Source: Clostridia bacterium (GTDB taxonomy: Bacteria > Bacillota > Clostridia > Oscillospirales > CAG-272). Taken from it: 64,000 bases of DNA. The translations under genes and the position numbers were made by a program. Of the stretch, positions 31,954 through 40,854 are shown piece by piece (positions within the stretch are counted from its first letter, which is position 1; every line of letters starts with the position of its first letter). The stretch covers positions 1 through 64,000 of the forward strand of contig JAFYOX010000027.1 in the NCBI GenBank assembly GCA_017547755.1. Reading direction: 5' to 3'. A model generated the notes under the pieces. The model was not told where the DNA came from and made no database searches. It worked only from the letters and a program-made list of their open reading frames with translations.

Positions 31954-33324
31954 TTATTCGTCAACGCCCATGTCCTTGAGCTTAGCCTGAAGCTTCTTTG
32001 CAGCTTCGGGGTCGCCGATGTGGAGGGTGTTGTAAGCTTCTTCGGAGGATTCGAAGGGTCTGCCGAAGCCGCTCCAGTTGAGGTTGGTGTACATCGGGTT
32101 TGCGTGGCCGACTTCGGCTTCACGCTTAGCGATGTGAGCGAGCATACGGTTCTTGAGGAATTCAACAACTTCGGGTTCCTGTTCTGCGAGGTTGTTGTAT
32201 TCTTCCGGGTCGTCGATGAGGTTGTAGAGTTCTACAGCGGGCTTGAAGTGGAAGTCGGGTTCAAGCGCGATCATGAGCTTCCATTCGGGAGTTCTCCAGC
32301 CGTGCTTTCTCATCCAGGTAGCTTCGGTGATGTAGAATTCGGGTTCCTGACGAACGCCTTCGCCGGTGATCGCCTTGGTCATGTCGCGGCCGTCGAACTT
32401 GATGCCGCAGTCGATGCCTGCAAGGGAGAGGATGGTCGGAAGAACGTCCTTGGTCTGGGTGATGTCTTCTACATGGCCTTCGTAGCCGAACTTGGAGTAC
32501 TTGAATGCGAACGGTACGTTGAGAACGCAGTCGTAGATGGAGTGGTGGTCGAAGTAGCAGTCGTGGTCGTAGAGGGTTTCACCGTGGTCGGAGGTGAATA
32601 CAACGATGGTGTCGTCTTCGAGGCCGAGTTCCTTCAGCTTTTCAAGGATCTGGTTGATGCAGAGGTCCATGTAAGCAACGGAAGCGTCGTACTGAGCGAT
32701 GATGTATTCCGCGTCGGTGCATCCTTCCGGGAACCAGGAGAGGAAGTAGTCACGGAACGGCTTGAATTCGTAAACGGGCTTGAGGGACTTGTTGTTCGGG
32801 TCGAATTCGTCGCCCTGGTAGAACATTCTGGTGAAGGGTTCCTTGGTGTAGTAAGGAGAGTGGGGATCCATGTGACGCATGAAGAGGAGCCACGGCTGAT
32901 CCTGCTTTGCGAGTCTTTCGAGTTCCGGGATGGCAGCCTTGTTCATTTCTTCGGCCTTGTCTGCATTCCAGTCTGCGTAGGTGATAACCTTGTCGCAGCC
33001 GCGGCAGGAGTGACCGCCGATGTAGGTGGAGGTGTAGCCGTAGTCACGGAGGATTTCGGGAAGGGTGCGAACCGCTTCGGTGAGGCCGCCCTGATGACGG
33101 AGAGCAACGCAGTCAGTGGAGAAGCAGTCCATACCGGTTACCATGGAAGCGTAACCCGGAGTGGTGGGGATGGAAGGGCTGTACATCTTATCGAACACGA
33201 TACCGCCGTCTTCGATGAAGCGGTCGATGTACGGAGTGGTAAGACGCTTGTAGCCGTAGAGCGACATATGGTCGCTGCGGAGGCTGTCGATACCAAAGAA
33301 CAGAATATTCGGTCTCTTGGACAT
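31954..33324 (-). CDS. Sulfatase-fold hydrolase with non-canonical active-site motif
   Basis: A 456-aa alkaline-phosphatase-superfamily protein: metal-binding ILFFGIDSLRSDHMSLYGY (D13), HMDPHSPY (about 151) and TSDHGETLYDHD (D246, H247) fit sulfatases and related phosphohydrolases. The formylglycine consensus (C/S-x-P-S/A-R) is not present; the aligned place reads PSIPTTPGYASMVTG (S51, P53, T54, T55), lacking the Arg, so maturation by a standard sulfatase-activating enzyme is doubtful and a Ser or Thr nucleophile is possible. It is cytoplasmic by sequence. A strong AAAGGAG site precedes the ATG. It belongs to the GH18/oxidoreductase cluster. Confidence 0.85.
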   Translation of the reverse strand: MSKRPNILFFGIDSLRSDHMSLYGYKRLTTPYIDRFIEDGGIVFDKMYSPSIPTTPGYASMVTGMDCFSTDCVALRHQGGLTEAVRTLPEILRDYGYTSTYIGGHSCRGCDKVITYADWNADKAEEMNKAAIPELERLAKQDQPWLLFMRHMDPHSPYYTKEPFTRMFYQGDEFDPNNKSLKPVYEFKPFRDYFLSWFPEGCTDAEYIIAQYDASVAYMDLCINQILEKLKELGLEDDTIVVFTSDHGETLYDHDCYFDHHSIYDCVLNVPFAFKYSKFGYEGHVEDITQTKDVLPTILSLAGIDCGIKFDGRDMTKAITGEGVRQEPEFYITEATWMRKHGWRTPEWKLMIALEPDFHFKPAVELYNLIDDPEEYNNLAEQEPEVVEFLKNRMLAHIAKREAEVGHANPMYTNLNWSGFGRPFESSEEAYNTLHIGDPEAAKKLQAKLKDMGVDE

Positions 33325-33390
33325 GGTAGGTACTCCTTTGATTTATTTTTCTCTTACAGAGTGTTTATTGGTTCAGAGTTGAAGTTTTTC

Positions 33391-33833
33391 CCGACCTTCG
33401 GTCGGAAAGGTGGAAAAATGACCTTCGGTCATTTTTCTTGGATTTATGCCACTGCGCGTGGCGGGCGCCTAAGAGGTCTCCGGCGCGAGACCTCTTAGGA
33501 ATCTCCCGCGCTGAGAGACCCTTCGGGTCTCAGGGGGCACTGCGTGCCAAAATCGGACGCACGTACCGGCTATAAAATACCGTTACCTTTAGCCCCGCGG
33601 TTAGCAAAAATCTGCTTCCCATACGGACGGCAGTCATGTTGCCGTTGGATTCTCTACCCTATAACTGCAATATGGCGGAGAATCCAAGGGGGAACCCCCT
33701 TGGTCGGGGTGATTCACAAGAGGGCCACGTGGAGACACGAAGTGTCTCTTGTCCTCTTGTGCGCCCGCCGCGCAGGCGATAAAATCGAAAAACGACCGTC
33801 AGGGAGTTTTTCTTCCATCTGCCCCGAAGGGGC
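33391..33833. repeat. Family B repeat, core-deleted copy (copy 5)
   Basis: A 443-bp copy with both arms but a shortened, diverged core. Left arm: CCGACCttcGGTCGG (33391-33405), AAAAATGACCttcGGTCATTTTT (33414-33436), CTAAGAGGTCTC/GAGACCTCTTAG and GAGACCC/GGGTCTC. Core remnant: TTTAGCCCCGCGGTTAGC and CTTCCCATACGGACGG. Right arm: ACAAGAGG with a nested GACACttcGTGTC, a mismatched terminator-type hairpin, and GCCCCgaaGGGGC (33821-33833). It separates the sulfatase gene from the upstream TIM-barrel gene; no gene is visible in the 33325-33838 gap. Confidence 0.85.
33414..33436. terminator. Symmetrical terminator hairpin in copy 5
   Basis: AAAAATGACC pairs with GGTCATTTTT around TTC. It would work on either strand; on the minus strand it is upstream of the sulfatase gene. 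Confidence 0.7.
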
Positions 33834-33838
33834 ATTTA

Positions 33839-34636
33839 TTATCTTGCGCCGAGCTGCTTCAGGATCGCGTTCATGTAGCCGTAGCTTTCCGCTGCGATCT
33901 TGGTAGCGTCTACGAGAGACTGGTCGGGACCGATAACTTCGAGGTCTACGGGACCGTCGTAGTTCTGGTCAACCATTGCCTTGAAGTAGCCGTAGAGGTC
34001 GATGTCACCGCGGCCGCATGCCTGGTTAGCCGGTTCTCCCGGGGACGGGCCTTCGCCCTTGCAGTCACGAACGTGGATGTGCTTCATCTTGGTGAGAACC
34101 TGAGGAAGCGCGATTGCCGGATTTTCGCCTGCGCGGTGGATATGGGACGGGTCCATGTCAACGCCGAACGCGGGAGAGGTGATCGCATCCATCATGCGGA
34201 GAGTGGTCGGGGTGGACCATACAGCCGCACCTACGTGTGCCTTTACGCAGAGGGTGATGCCGTACTTTTCTGCATCTTCTGCGAGGATCTGGATGGTTTC
34301 GAGGGACTGCTTGAGGGTTTCTTCGTTGTTCATCTGACCGCCGGGGCCGATGTTGACGATCGGAATACCGATTTCCGCGCACGCTTCGAAAGCGGTGTTG
34401 AGGCGGTCACGGTCCTGGGATGCAACTTCCGTTGCGAGGAAGGGCAGGTCGAGTTCTTCGCGGATAGCGATGAGTTCTGCCTTGTCGTTCTTCCAGTTCG
34501 CGAGGTTGAGGTGTTCGCACATGCCTCCGATACCGGAAATTTCGACGCCGTCGTAGCCGCACTTCTTGATAGCTTCGGCTGCTTCACGGAAGGACACGGT
34601 CTTGAAAAGTACCGAGTTTACACCGAGTTTGATCAT
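33839..34636 (-). CDS. Sugar phosphate isomerase/epimerase family TIM-barrel protein
   Basis: A 265-aa AP-endonuclease-2-type TIM barrel (IolE/xylose-isomerase-like). Metal-ligand candidates lie in VNIGPGG, KAHVGAAVW, GVDMDPSHIHRAG (Asp and His) and HIHVRDCKGEG, with a C-terminal VDLEVIGPD Glu. Such proteins isomerise or epimerise keto-sugars and inosose-type substrates and commonly pair with Gfo/Idh/MocA dehydrogenases, as here. The start has a GGAG site; the gene at 34722 lies directly upstream. Confidence 0.88.
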   Translation of the reverse strand: MIKLGVNSVLFKTVSFREAAEAIKKCGYDGVEISGIGGMCEHLNLANWKNDKAELIAIREELDLPFLATEVASQDRDRLNTAFEACAEIGIPIVNIGPGGQMNNEETLKQSLETIQILAEDAEKYGITLCVKAHVGAAVWSTPTTLRMMDAITSPAFGVDMDPSHIHRAGENPAIALPQVLTKMKHIHVRDCKGEGPSPGEPANQACGRGDIDLYGYFKAMVDQNYDGPVDLEVIGPDQSLVDATKIAAESYGYMNAILKQLGAR

Positions 34637-34721
34637 GGGGTGTTCTCCTTTGTATAATTTAAAAGTTTAACTTTATAAGTTCGGATGTTGGGGGATATAT
34701 TTGAACGGATTCCGTTGATTG

Positions 34722-35582
34722 TCAGTTGATTCTGTTGATGATGGCGCGGAATGCGTCTTCGTAGTAGGCTTCTGCGCGTGCCTTGATTTCGCGGCAGTTG
34801 TCGCGGTTGCAGTATTCGAGGATGAACGGCTTGCGGTCCGCGTAGCGGAGATAGCATTCCATGAACTTCACCCAGTCGATGTCGCCGTCGCCGACATTCA
34901 CGCCGTACGCGGCATTGATCTTGCGGTCCTTGCCGTGGAGGTAGGAGATGTCGTAGCGGAGGTAGTGGAACATCCCTTCTTCGTCGGAATTGGCGAGGAA
35001 GTTTGCGGGATCGAGCATGGCGCCGAGGCGTACGTGGGACTCATGTTCGAGTTCTTCGATGAGGTTTTTAAGACGTCTGGGAGAAGGAATGATATCGAGC
35101 ACGCAGGCTTCGAGTGCGAGATGGACGTGAGCCTTTTCCGCTTCGAGGCAGATGGTGCGCAGCGTTTCCTTGAGATTCTGGTAATCGGATTCGTAGGTAT
35201 CGGCATTGATGCCGCGCTTTCCGGGAGTAAAGCCGCATTCGCTGGCGATGTAGGGGATATCGGCTTCGGCGGCGAATTCGATATAGCGCTTTGCGTAATC
35301 GATCGCTGCGGCGCGTGCGCTTTCGTCGGGGTTGCGCAGGTCGGTGAACATACCGAGGGAGGTAACTTCGATGCCGCGGCCGCGGAATTCATTTGCGACG
35401 GTTTTGATGCGTTCGGGTGTGATTCCTTCGAGGGAGCCGATGCCGTTGTAGGTCCAGCCGTCGAGGTCGGAATGGACGAAGCAGAGTTCGGTACAGCGGA
35501 AGCCGCCTGCCGCCATTTCGCGGGCAGTGTCGGAAATCGTCAATCCGCCGAATGCTCTTGTGGTAACTCCGATATTGAACAT
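34722..35582 (-). CDS. Sugar phosphate isomerase/epimerase family TIM-barrel protein (second)
   Basis: A 286-aa TIM barrel of the same superfamily: FNIGVTTRAFGG, IEVTSLGMFTDLRNP, PYIASECGF, HLALEACVLDII (Glu ligand candidate), RLGAMLDPANFL (Asp) and ISYLHGKDRK (His), ending with KPFILEYCNRDN. It differs clearly from its neighbour, so the two are likely to act on different intermediates of one pathway. It is the first gene of the minus-strand carbohydrate cluster, with a consensus promoter upstream and a GAAAGGGG-type ribosome site. Confidence 0.88.
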   Translation of the reverse strand: MFNIGVTTRAFGGLTISDTAREMAAGGFRCTELCFVHSDLDGWTYNGIGSLEGITPERIKTVANEFRGRGIEVTSLGMFTDLRNPDESARAAAIDYAKRYIEFAAEADIPYIASECGFTPGKRGINADTYESDYQNLKETLRTICLEAEKAHVHLALEACVLDIIPSPRRLKNLIEELEHESHVRLGAMLDPANFLANSDEEGMFHYLRYDISYLHGKDRKINAAYGVNVGDGDIDWVKFMECYLRYADRKPFILEYCNRDNCREIKARAEAYYEDAFRAIINRIN

Positions 35583-35644
35583 GGAAATGCCCCTTTCGTT
35601 TTATGGAAACTGGCGATACAGACTGCTTCGCCTTGTTTAATCTC

Positions 35645-35673
35645 ATTATAATATGCCGAAAACAAATAATCAA
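35645..35673 (-). promoter_or_regulatory. Promoter for the minus-strand carbohydrate cluster
   Basis: On the minus strand TTGATT (35668-35673), 17 bp, TATAAT (35645-35650). The leader to the TIM-barrel gene is about 55 nt. Confidence 0.7.
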
Positions 35674-35835
35674 TAGAATTTGAAAAACTTTTATATTTGA
35701 TTTTTTCCGCAATGAGGTTTGGTGAGGAAAAAGTCAAAAAACTTTAAATTTCGATGTGGGGTTGTTCTGCGCGGACGTTCTGTCAGACGCCGTCCGTGCA
35801 GCGCAAGCGCAGAGGACAAAAAATCTCCGCCTCCG

Positions 35836-35864
35836 TTGACTTCCACGGAAGAATCCTGTATAAT
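35836..35864 (+). promoter_or_regulatory. Promoter for the solute-binding protein gene at 35905
   Basis: TTGACT (35836-35841), 17 bp, TATAAT (35859-35864). With the divergent promoter at 35645-35673 it accounts for the 322-bp gap 35583-35904; between them lies a fragment resembling the CTGCGCGGACG block of family B repeats, and no gene. Confidence 0.8.
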
Positions 35865-35904
35865 CAGCTTAACACATTTCAAAATTCTTACAGGAGGTTT
35901 TTTC

Positions 35905-37365
35905 ATGAAAAAGTCACTTTCCCTGATTCTTGCACTGCTGATGATGCTTTCCGCATTCACAGCCTGCAGCAACGCTCCTTCCGAAGAGAATGCGGATGCT
36001 GTATCGGATTCCACGGCCGCAGAAGAAACCGTTCCCGTCGAGACTGAACCCGAGTTGTCCGACGATATCGAACCCATGGACTTTGAGCAGTACAGTTTTA
36101 CAATCCTCACCAGCTCCACCACGACCCAACATACTATTACCGCTATCAATGAGCAGAACGGCGACGTGCTCAATGAGGCAATGTACAACCGTACCCAGCA
36201 GATCGCGGAAAAGTACAACATCATTTTCAACGACGACTACGTTCCCGGGAATTCCGATGCCGCACTGAACGCATTCACCAATTCCCAGCAGGCAGGCGAC
36301 CAGGAATATGACCTTGCTATGCTCCTCGAACGCCGCGCGTTTGCCCTCACCAATCAGGGCTACTTCACCGATATCGGCAGCCTGAAATATGTCAATCTCG
36401 AGAAGCCCTACTGGTTCAAGGATGTCAACGATACCATCAACTTTACCGATAAGACCTACCTTTCCTACGGTGCGGCAAACCTCGGTATGTATGACATGAC
36501 CCACGTTCTCTGCTTCAACCAGAAGATGATTGCCGACCTCCAGCTGGAGTCTCCCTATAATCTGGTTCTCGAAGGTACATGGACGATCGACAAGATGAAG
36601 ACCATGGGCGAAACCGCCATGCTTGACGTGGACGGTGACGGTGCCTGGGGCGAAAATGACACCTACGGTCTGGTCGGCGCAACAAACGCACTTCCGATGA
36701 ATTTCCTTGCCGCCGCCCGTCAGCGCACGATTGAAAATCACGGGGACGGAAACATCGAAAATATGCTGGCGACCAATCCGAAAATTGAAGAAATCTTTAC
36801 CTATGTCAGCGATATGTGCTGGCAGACCGGGTTCTGGTACACCAAGACGACGGACTCCAACAACTACTGGCGCACCGAGTCCCATTTCCAGGAAGACCGT
36901 GCTCTCTTTGCCGACCACACGTTCTACAGCACGATTTCCCTGCGCGACATGGTATCTGACTTTGGTATAGTTCCCTTCCCGAAGTATACGGAAGATCAGC
37001 AGGAATACGGTGTTATGGTAGAAGCGGGTTCCCGTACGATGACCGTTCCGGCGAATATTGCCAATCCCGACCTCAGCGGCGCGGTTCTTGAAACGCTCCA
37101 CTTCCTGTCCCACCGCGATGTAATGCCGGCGTACTATGAAGTTACGCTGAAGCAGAAGGTCAGCCGCGACAGCCTTTCCGCGCAGATGTTCGACATCATC
37201 AGGGATTCCATTTGTTACGACCTTGGTATGACGATGTTCTGCGAAGCGGTCAAGGATGGAATTTTCCGCGATCAGTTCCAGAACAATCTCCGGAAGTATG
37301 CGTCTGCCGTCAAGAGCAAGTCGAAGGTGATCGAAGCGGCGATTGCTGCCGCAAAGGGCGAATAA
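35905..37365 (+). CDS. Extracellular solute-binding lipoprotein (sugar ABC type)
   Basis: A 486-aa lipoprotein: MKKSLSLILALLMMLSAFTAC signal with lipobox Cys21, Ser/Glu-rich linker, NRTQQIAEKYNIIF, LEGTWTIDKMKTMG and a DVDGDGAWGENDTYGL calcium-loop-like segment. Same family as 503, 25297 and 63538 but with its own promoter and no neighbouring permease. Perfect AGGAGG at 35892-35897; the open frame continues upstream but similarity and the signal peptide fix the start. Divergent from the carbohydrate catabolic cluster, so it may capture that cluster's substrate. Confidence 0.92.
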   Translation: MKKSLSLILALLMMLSAFTACSNAPSEENADAVSDSTAAEETVPVETEPELSDDIEPMDFEQYSFTILTSSTTTQHTITAINEQNGDVLNEAMYNRTQQIAEKYNIIFNDDYVPGNSDAALNAFTNSQQAGDQEYDLAMLLERRAFALTNQGYFTDIGSLKYVNLEKPYWFKDVNDTINFTDKTYLSYGAANLGMYDMTHVLCFNQKMIADLQLESPYNLVLEGTWTIDKMKTMGETAMLDVDGDGAWGENDTYGLVGATNALPMNFLAAARQRTIENHGDGNIENMLATNPKIEEIFTYVSDMCWQTGFWYTKTTDSNNYWRTESHFQEDRALFADHTFYSTISLRDMVSDFGIVPFPKYTEDQQEYGVMVEAGSRTMTVPANIANPDLSGAVLETLHFLSHRDVMPAYYEVTLKQKVSRDSLSAQMFDIIRDSICYDLGMTMFCEAVKDGIFRDQFQNNLRKYASAVKSKSKVIEAAIAAAKGE

Positions 37366-37429
37366 ATTGCCCTGCGGATGTCTGAAATACCGGACTTTCC
37401 GTTGTTTCCGAAAATCCTGAAAAATGAAA

Positions 37430-37510
37430 AATCCCTTTCCGGAAAGTTTCTGAAAAGAAAGGGATTCAGGGAGGGAGAAAGACTTTATGCAGAAAGTTTT
37501 TCTCCCTCCC
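37430..37510 (+). terminator. Tandem terminator hairpins after the solute-binding protein gene
   Basis: The first hairpin pairs AATCCCTTT (37430-37438) with AAAGGGATT (37458-37466). The second pairs GGGAGGGAGAAA (37469-37480) with TTTTTCTCCCTCCC (37497-37510), which resembles a family A palindrome. Either could stop transcription from 35905. Confidence 0.65.
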
Positions 37511-37565
37511 CTGTTTATCGCAGGATTTCCTTTCTCGCGGAAGGCGGTTATTCATATAAATTTTC

Positions 37566-37594
37566 TTGCATTTTGCCGGAATACGGTATATAAT
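37566..37594 (+). promoter_or_regulatory. Promoter for the pseudouridine synthase gene
   Basis: TTGCAT (37566-37571), 17 bp, TATAAT (37589-37594), about 37 nt before the start codon. Confidence 0.75.
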
Positions 37595-37630
37595 ATATTG
37601 TATACTTTGCAAACGGAGTTTTAGAATACC

Positions 37631-38272
37631 GTGATCGATATCCTTCATTACAACGGCGACTTCGTCGTCGTCAATAAACCCCGCGGGATGCTCTCCGAGG
37701 GTGAGTGCCCCGCTGCCATCGCCGATGCCCTCCGGGAAAAAGGCGAGCCCCGTCCCGACGAACTCTACACTGTCCATCGCCTCGACCGGACGACCGCCGG
37801 GCTGATGGTCTACGCGCGCAACAAGCGTGCCGCCGCCGAACTGTCGAAGATCATCGCCGACGGCGGATTCCGTAAAACCTACGCCGCTTTCGTGACTGCC
37901 GATCCCGCGCTTCCGCCGGAAGGAGAACTGCGCGATATGCTCTTCTTCGACCGCAATCACGACAAAGCCTACGTCGTCGATGCAAAGCATCCCCGCAAGG
38001 GTGCCAAAGAAGCCGTCCTGACCTACGAGACCGCCGGTACCTTCGACGTGGACGGTGTTTCCGTCACCAGACTTCTCGTGTATCCGCAGACCGGACGGTC
38101 GCATCAGATCCGCGTGCAGTTCGGCAGCCGGAAATCCCCTCTGCTCGGTGACGGAAAGTACGGCAGTCGCGTGAAATATCATCACGCTTCCCTCATTTCC
38201 TGTGGTCTGCAATGGAAAAAATTTGAATTCCGACTGGATATTGACCGCATCGTTCCCGAGGCGGACGATTGA
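37631..38272 (+). CDS. RluA-family pseudouridine synthase
   Basis: A 213-aa pseudouridine synthase catalytic domain with the RluA motif HRLDRTTAGLMVYARNKRAA; D52 is the expected catalytic nucleophile. VTRLLVYPQTGRSHQIRVQFGSRKSPLLGDGKYG is the conserved C-terminal block (cited as landmark). No S4 RNA-binding domain is present, so it resembles the short RluA/TruC-like branch; the rRNA or tRNA target cannot be told from sequence alone. It starts a plus-strand run leading to the penicillin-binding protein. Confidence 0.93.
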   Translation: MIDILHYNGDFVVVNKPRGMLSEGECPAAIADALREKGEPRPDELYTVHRLDRTTAGLMVYARNKRAAAELSKIIADGGFRKTYAAFVTADPALPPEGELRDMLFFDRNHDKAYVVDAKHPRKGAKEAVLTYETAGTFDVDGVSVTRLLVYPQTGRSHQIRVQFGSRKSPLLGDGKYGSRVKYHHASLISCGLQWKKFEFRLDIDRIVPEADD

Positions 38273-38344
38273 TAAAATCCGCGGTTTCCGGTATAATAAT
38301 ACCGCGGCTTCTGCCGCAGTTTTAGGAAAGGAAATCGTCGAACC

Positions 38345-38644
38345 GTGGGAAAAACTCTTGCAAAACAGACTTCCGCCGCGTTTGACCGTTTCAGAAACGA
38401 CCTGAATCCCCATTGGATGGAAAATCCCCTTCTCGTACGGAAAAAGTTCCAGATGAAGGACGTCTATTTCCGGCGCGACCTGCCCGAACGGGAGGTCTTC
38501 CGCTGTGAGCTCGCGTTTGATACCGAGGTGTATGTCCTTCTGCTGATCGGTGCGGCCGTCCTCTTTTTCGGGATCTGCCGCTTCTGCTCCGCCGTGTCGG
38601 GCGCACGGGAGCGCCGCCGCATCCGCCGGAACTGCAAAAACTGA
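38345..38644 (+). CDS. Small single-pass membrane protein, 99 aa
   Basis: A GTG-started frame (38345) preceded by AGGAAAGGAAATCG. The product has a soluble basic N-terminal part (residues 1-58) and one membrane helix (about 61-80, VYVLLLIGAAVLFFGICRF) with a very basic tail (ARERRRIRRN). It sits where FtsL-like genes often lie, directly before a class B penicillin-binding protein, but the helix is C-terminal and no leucine-zipper coiled coil is evident, so I do not call it FtsL. Function unknown. Confidence 0.6.
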   Translation: MGKTLAKQTSAAFDRFRNDLNPHWMENPLLVRKKFQMKDVYFRRDLPEREVFRCELAFDTEVYVLLLIGAAVLFFGICRFCSAVSGARERRRIRRNCKN

Positions 38645-38727
38645 ATTTTCCCGATCCCTGCCGCATCGCTTCGCATAATCCGGGGCGGTGCCGGACCGGG
38701 GACGAGCCCCAAGAAAATAAAGCATAC

Positions 38728-40851
38728 ATGAAAAAAAGAGACAACATCATCCGTATCTGGGCGATCGCCGTTCTTTACATAGTGATCGCTCTTGTTTACG
38801 TCGGACGGCTCCTGTATCTGCAGGTCTCCGGACAGGACTATTATTCCATGTCCGTGCCGTCCCGCACGTACAGCCGCACCGTCGCCATCCAGGCACAGCG
38901 CGGCGAAATTTTCGACCGGAACGGCAACGCTCTCGTGTCGAACGACTATTCCCACAACATTATCCTCGATTACGCTTCCCTTTCCGCCGATGACCGGGCA
39001 AGCAACGACATCGTGATGTCCGTCGTTGACGCGGCGCGCATTCTCGGACTGGCCGACTGCATCGTCGAGCCGAAGGAATCGCTGGTCGTCGAAGCGGAAC
39101 CCGGGATCGGGCTGTCCTACTATATGTCTGACAGCTTTCTCGATTCCTCGCGCGGACGGAAGTATACGAAGCTCGTCCGCGAACTGAACGTGGAGGACGG
39201 CGCTTCCCTGGAGGAACAGGCGGAAGCGCTGCTGCTCCATTACGGCATCGCCGAATGGAACCGGGAGGAAGAATGTCTGGAATACAGCTATACCTACGAA
39301 TCCTGTGCGTTCCTGCTGGAGCTGCGTCTGGATATGGACCTTTCCGGCTTCTCGAGCGTGTCGCCGTATACGCTCGTGGAAGGTGCAAACCTTGAACTGC
39401 TCACGTTTGCGGAAGAAAACTGTCCGCGCGGCGTTCTTGTGCAGGTGACGGCGGACCGTGTGTACAATTATCCCGGCTATGCGTCGCACATTCTCGGACG
39501 TGTCGGCAAGATCACGGGAGCCAAACTGGAATATTATACGGCGCTCGGCTATCCGATGGATGCTGTGGTCGGGCTTGACGGGGTCGAGCAGGCGTTTGAG
39601 GAATACCTGCGCGGCACGGACGGCGAAATGAGAATCACCGAGGACTCCTACGGCAACATCCTGTCGACGGAGGTCACGAAGGAGCCGCAGCCCGGACATG
39701 ACGTCTATCTGACCCTCGACATCGAAATGCAGATGGTCGCGGAACGCGCGCTGGCGGAAAATATTTTCAAGATCCGCGAGGAAGCGCAGTGGTCGGGACC
39801 GCTCCACGGGGAAGACGCTTCCGCGGGCGCAATGACGGTTCTCGACGTGGATACGGCCGAGATTCTGGCGATCTGTTCGTACCCGACGTACAATCTTGCG
39901 ACGTTCAACGAGGACTGGTCGGTGATCAGCACCGCGGAACCGGGACCTCTCATGAACCGTGCCCTGTCCGGTACGTACGCGCCCGGCTCGACGTTCAAGG
40001 TCGGCGTATCGGTGGCGGCGCTCGAAGAGGCGATCATTGAAAAGAACACCTACATCAACGCACAGGGGATGTATATGTACTACGCGGATTCCGGCTACAC
40101 GCCGCGCTGCTGGCTGTATCTTCTGGCAGGTCAGTCCCATGGGCCGATCAACGTCGTGGAAGCGATCCAGGAATCCTGCAACTACTTTTTCTACGATGTC
40201 GGACGCCGTCTGACGATCGAGAAAATGAACGAATACTGCAGGCACTTCGGACTCGGTCAGCCGACCGGTATCGAACTTCCGGAAAAGACGGGGATTCTTG
40301 CCGGACCGGACTACCGTGCGGAAAACGGGCTGAACCAGTGGAGCCCGGGCGACACGCTGCAGGCGGCGATCGGGCAATCGGACAATCTGTTCACGCCGCT
40401 CCAGCTCAGCGTATATCTGTCGACGATCCTGAACGGCGGAACGCGCTACAGCGCGCATCTTCTGTATCAGGTAAAGAGCTACGGCGGCGAGCGGATCCTT
40501 CACCAGAATGAGCCGAAGGTGGTCAGCGAGATCGACATTTCGGACGATCATCTGGAGACGGTGCGTGAAGGGATGCGCGGCGTAATGGACAACGGTTCCG
40601 CAGCGAGCGTCTTCTCGGGCTATGCGATCCCGGTCGGCGGTAAGACGGGGACGGCGCAGGTCTCCGCGACGAAGAGTGACAACGGCGTCATGACGGCGTT
40701 TGCGCCGTTTGACGATCCGGAGATCGTGATCTCCTGTATTATCGAACAGGGTTCCGGCGGTACGGAAGCCGGGTATTCGGTCCGCGACGTATTTGACTAT
40801 TATTTCCGCGAAGAGATCGCGGCGATGGCGGCGGAAGAGGACACTCCGTGA
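38728..40851 (+). CDS. Class B penicillin-binding protein (peptidoglycan transpeptidase)
   Basis: A 707-aa class B PBP with an N-terminal membrane anchor (about 9-30), a dimerisation domain beginning AQRGEIFDRNGNALV, and the transpeptidase domain with all three motifs: S421-TFK424, S483-C-N485 and K639-T-G641. No PASTA domains are seen. It cross-links stem peptides in the outer leaflet space during elongation or division; MrdA/PBP2-like against FtsI/PBP3-like cannot be settled here. A half family B repeat follows immediately after the stop. Confidence 0.93.
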   Translation: MKKRDNIIRIWAIAVLYIVIALVYVGRLLYLQVSGQDYYSMSVPSRTYSRTVAIQAQRGEIFDRNGNALVSNDYSHNIILDYASLSADDRASNDIVMSVVDAARILGLADCIVEPKESLVVEAEPGIGLSYYMSDSFLDSSRGRKYTKLVRELNVEDGASLEEQAEALLLHYGIAEWNREEECLEYSYTYESCAFLLELRLDMDLSGFSSVSPYTLVEGANLELLTFAEENCPRGVLVQVTADRVYNYPGYASHILGRVGKITGAKLEYYTALGYPMDAVVGLDGVEQAFEEYLRGTDGEMRITEDSYGNILSTEVTKEPQPGHDVYLTLDIEMQMVAERALAENIFKIREEAQWSGPLHGEDASAGAMTVLDVDTAEILAICSYPTYNLATFNEDWSVISTAEPGPLMNRALSGTYAPGSTFKVGVSVAALEEAIIEKNTYINAQGMYMYYADSGYTPRCWLYLLAGQSHGPINVVEAIQESCNYFFYDVGRRLTIEKMNEYCRHFGLGQPTGIELPEKTGILAGPDYRAENGLNQWSPGDTLQAAIGQSDNLFTPLQLSVYLSTILNGGTRYSAHLLYQVKSYGGERILHQNEPKVVSEIDISDDHLETVREGMRGVMDNGSAASVFSGYAIPVGGKTGTAQVSATKSDNGVMTAFAPFDDPEIVISCIIEQGSGGTEAGYSVRDVFDYYFREEIAAMAAEEDTP

Positions 40852-40854
40852 TGG

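Noticed and set aside
33544..33906. Possible small gene of 120 codons in family B copy 5
   Set aside because: It has no Shine-Dalgarno, crosses several hairpins of the repeat and runs into the 3' end of the TIM-barrel gene on the other strand.
38345..38644. FtsL for the small protein before the class B PBP
   Set aside because: The membrane helix is near the C-terminus and there is no extracellular coiled coil, so the position alone is not enough.
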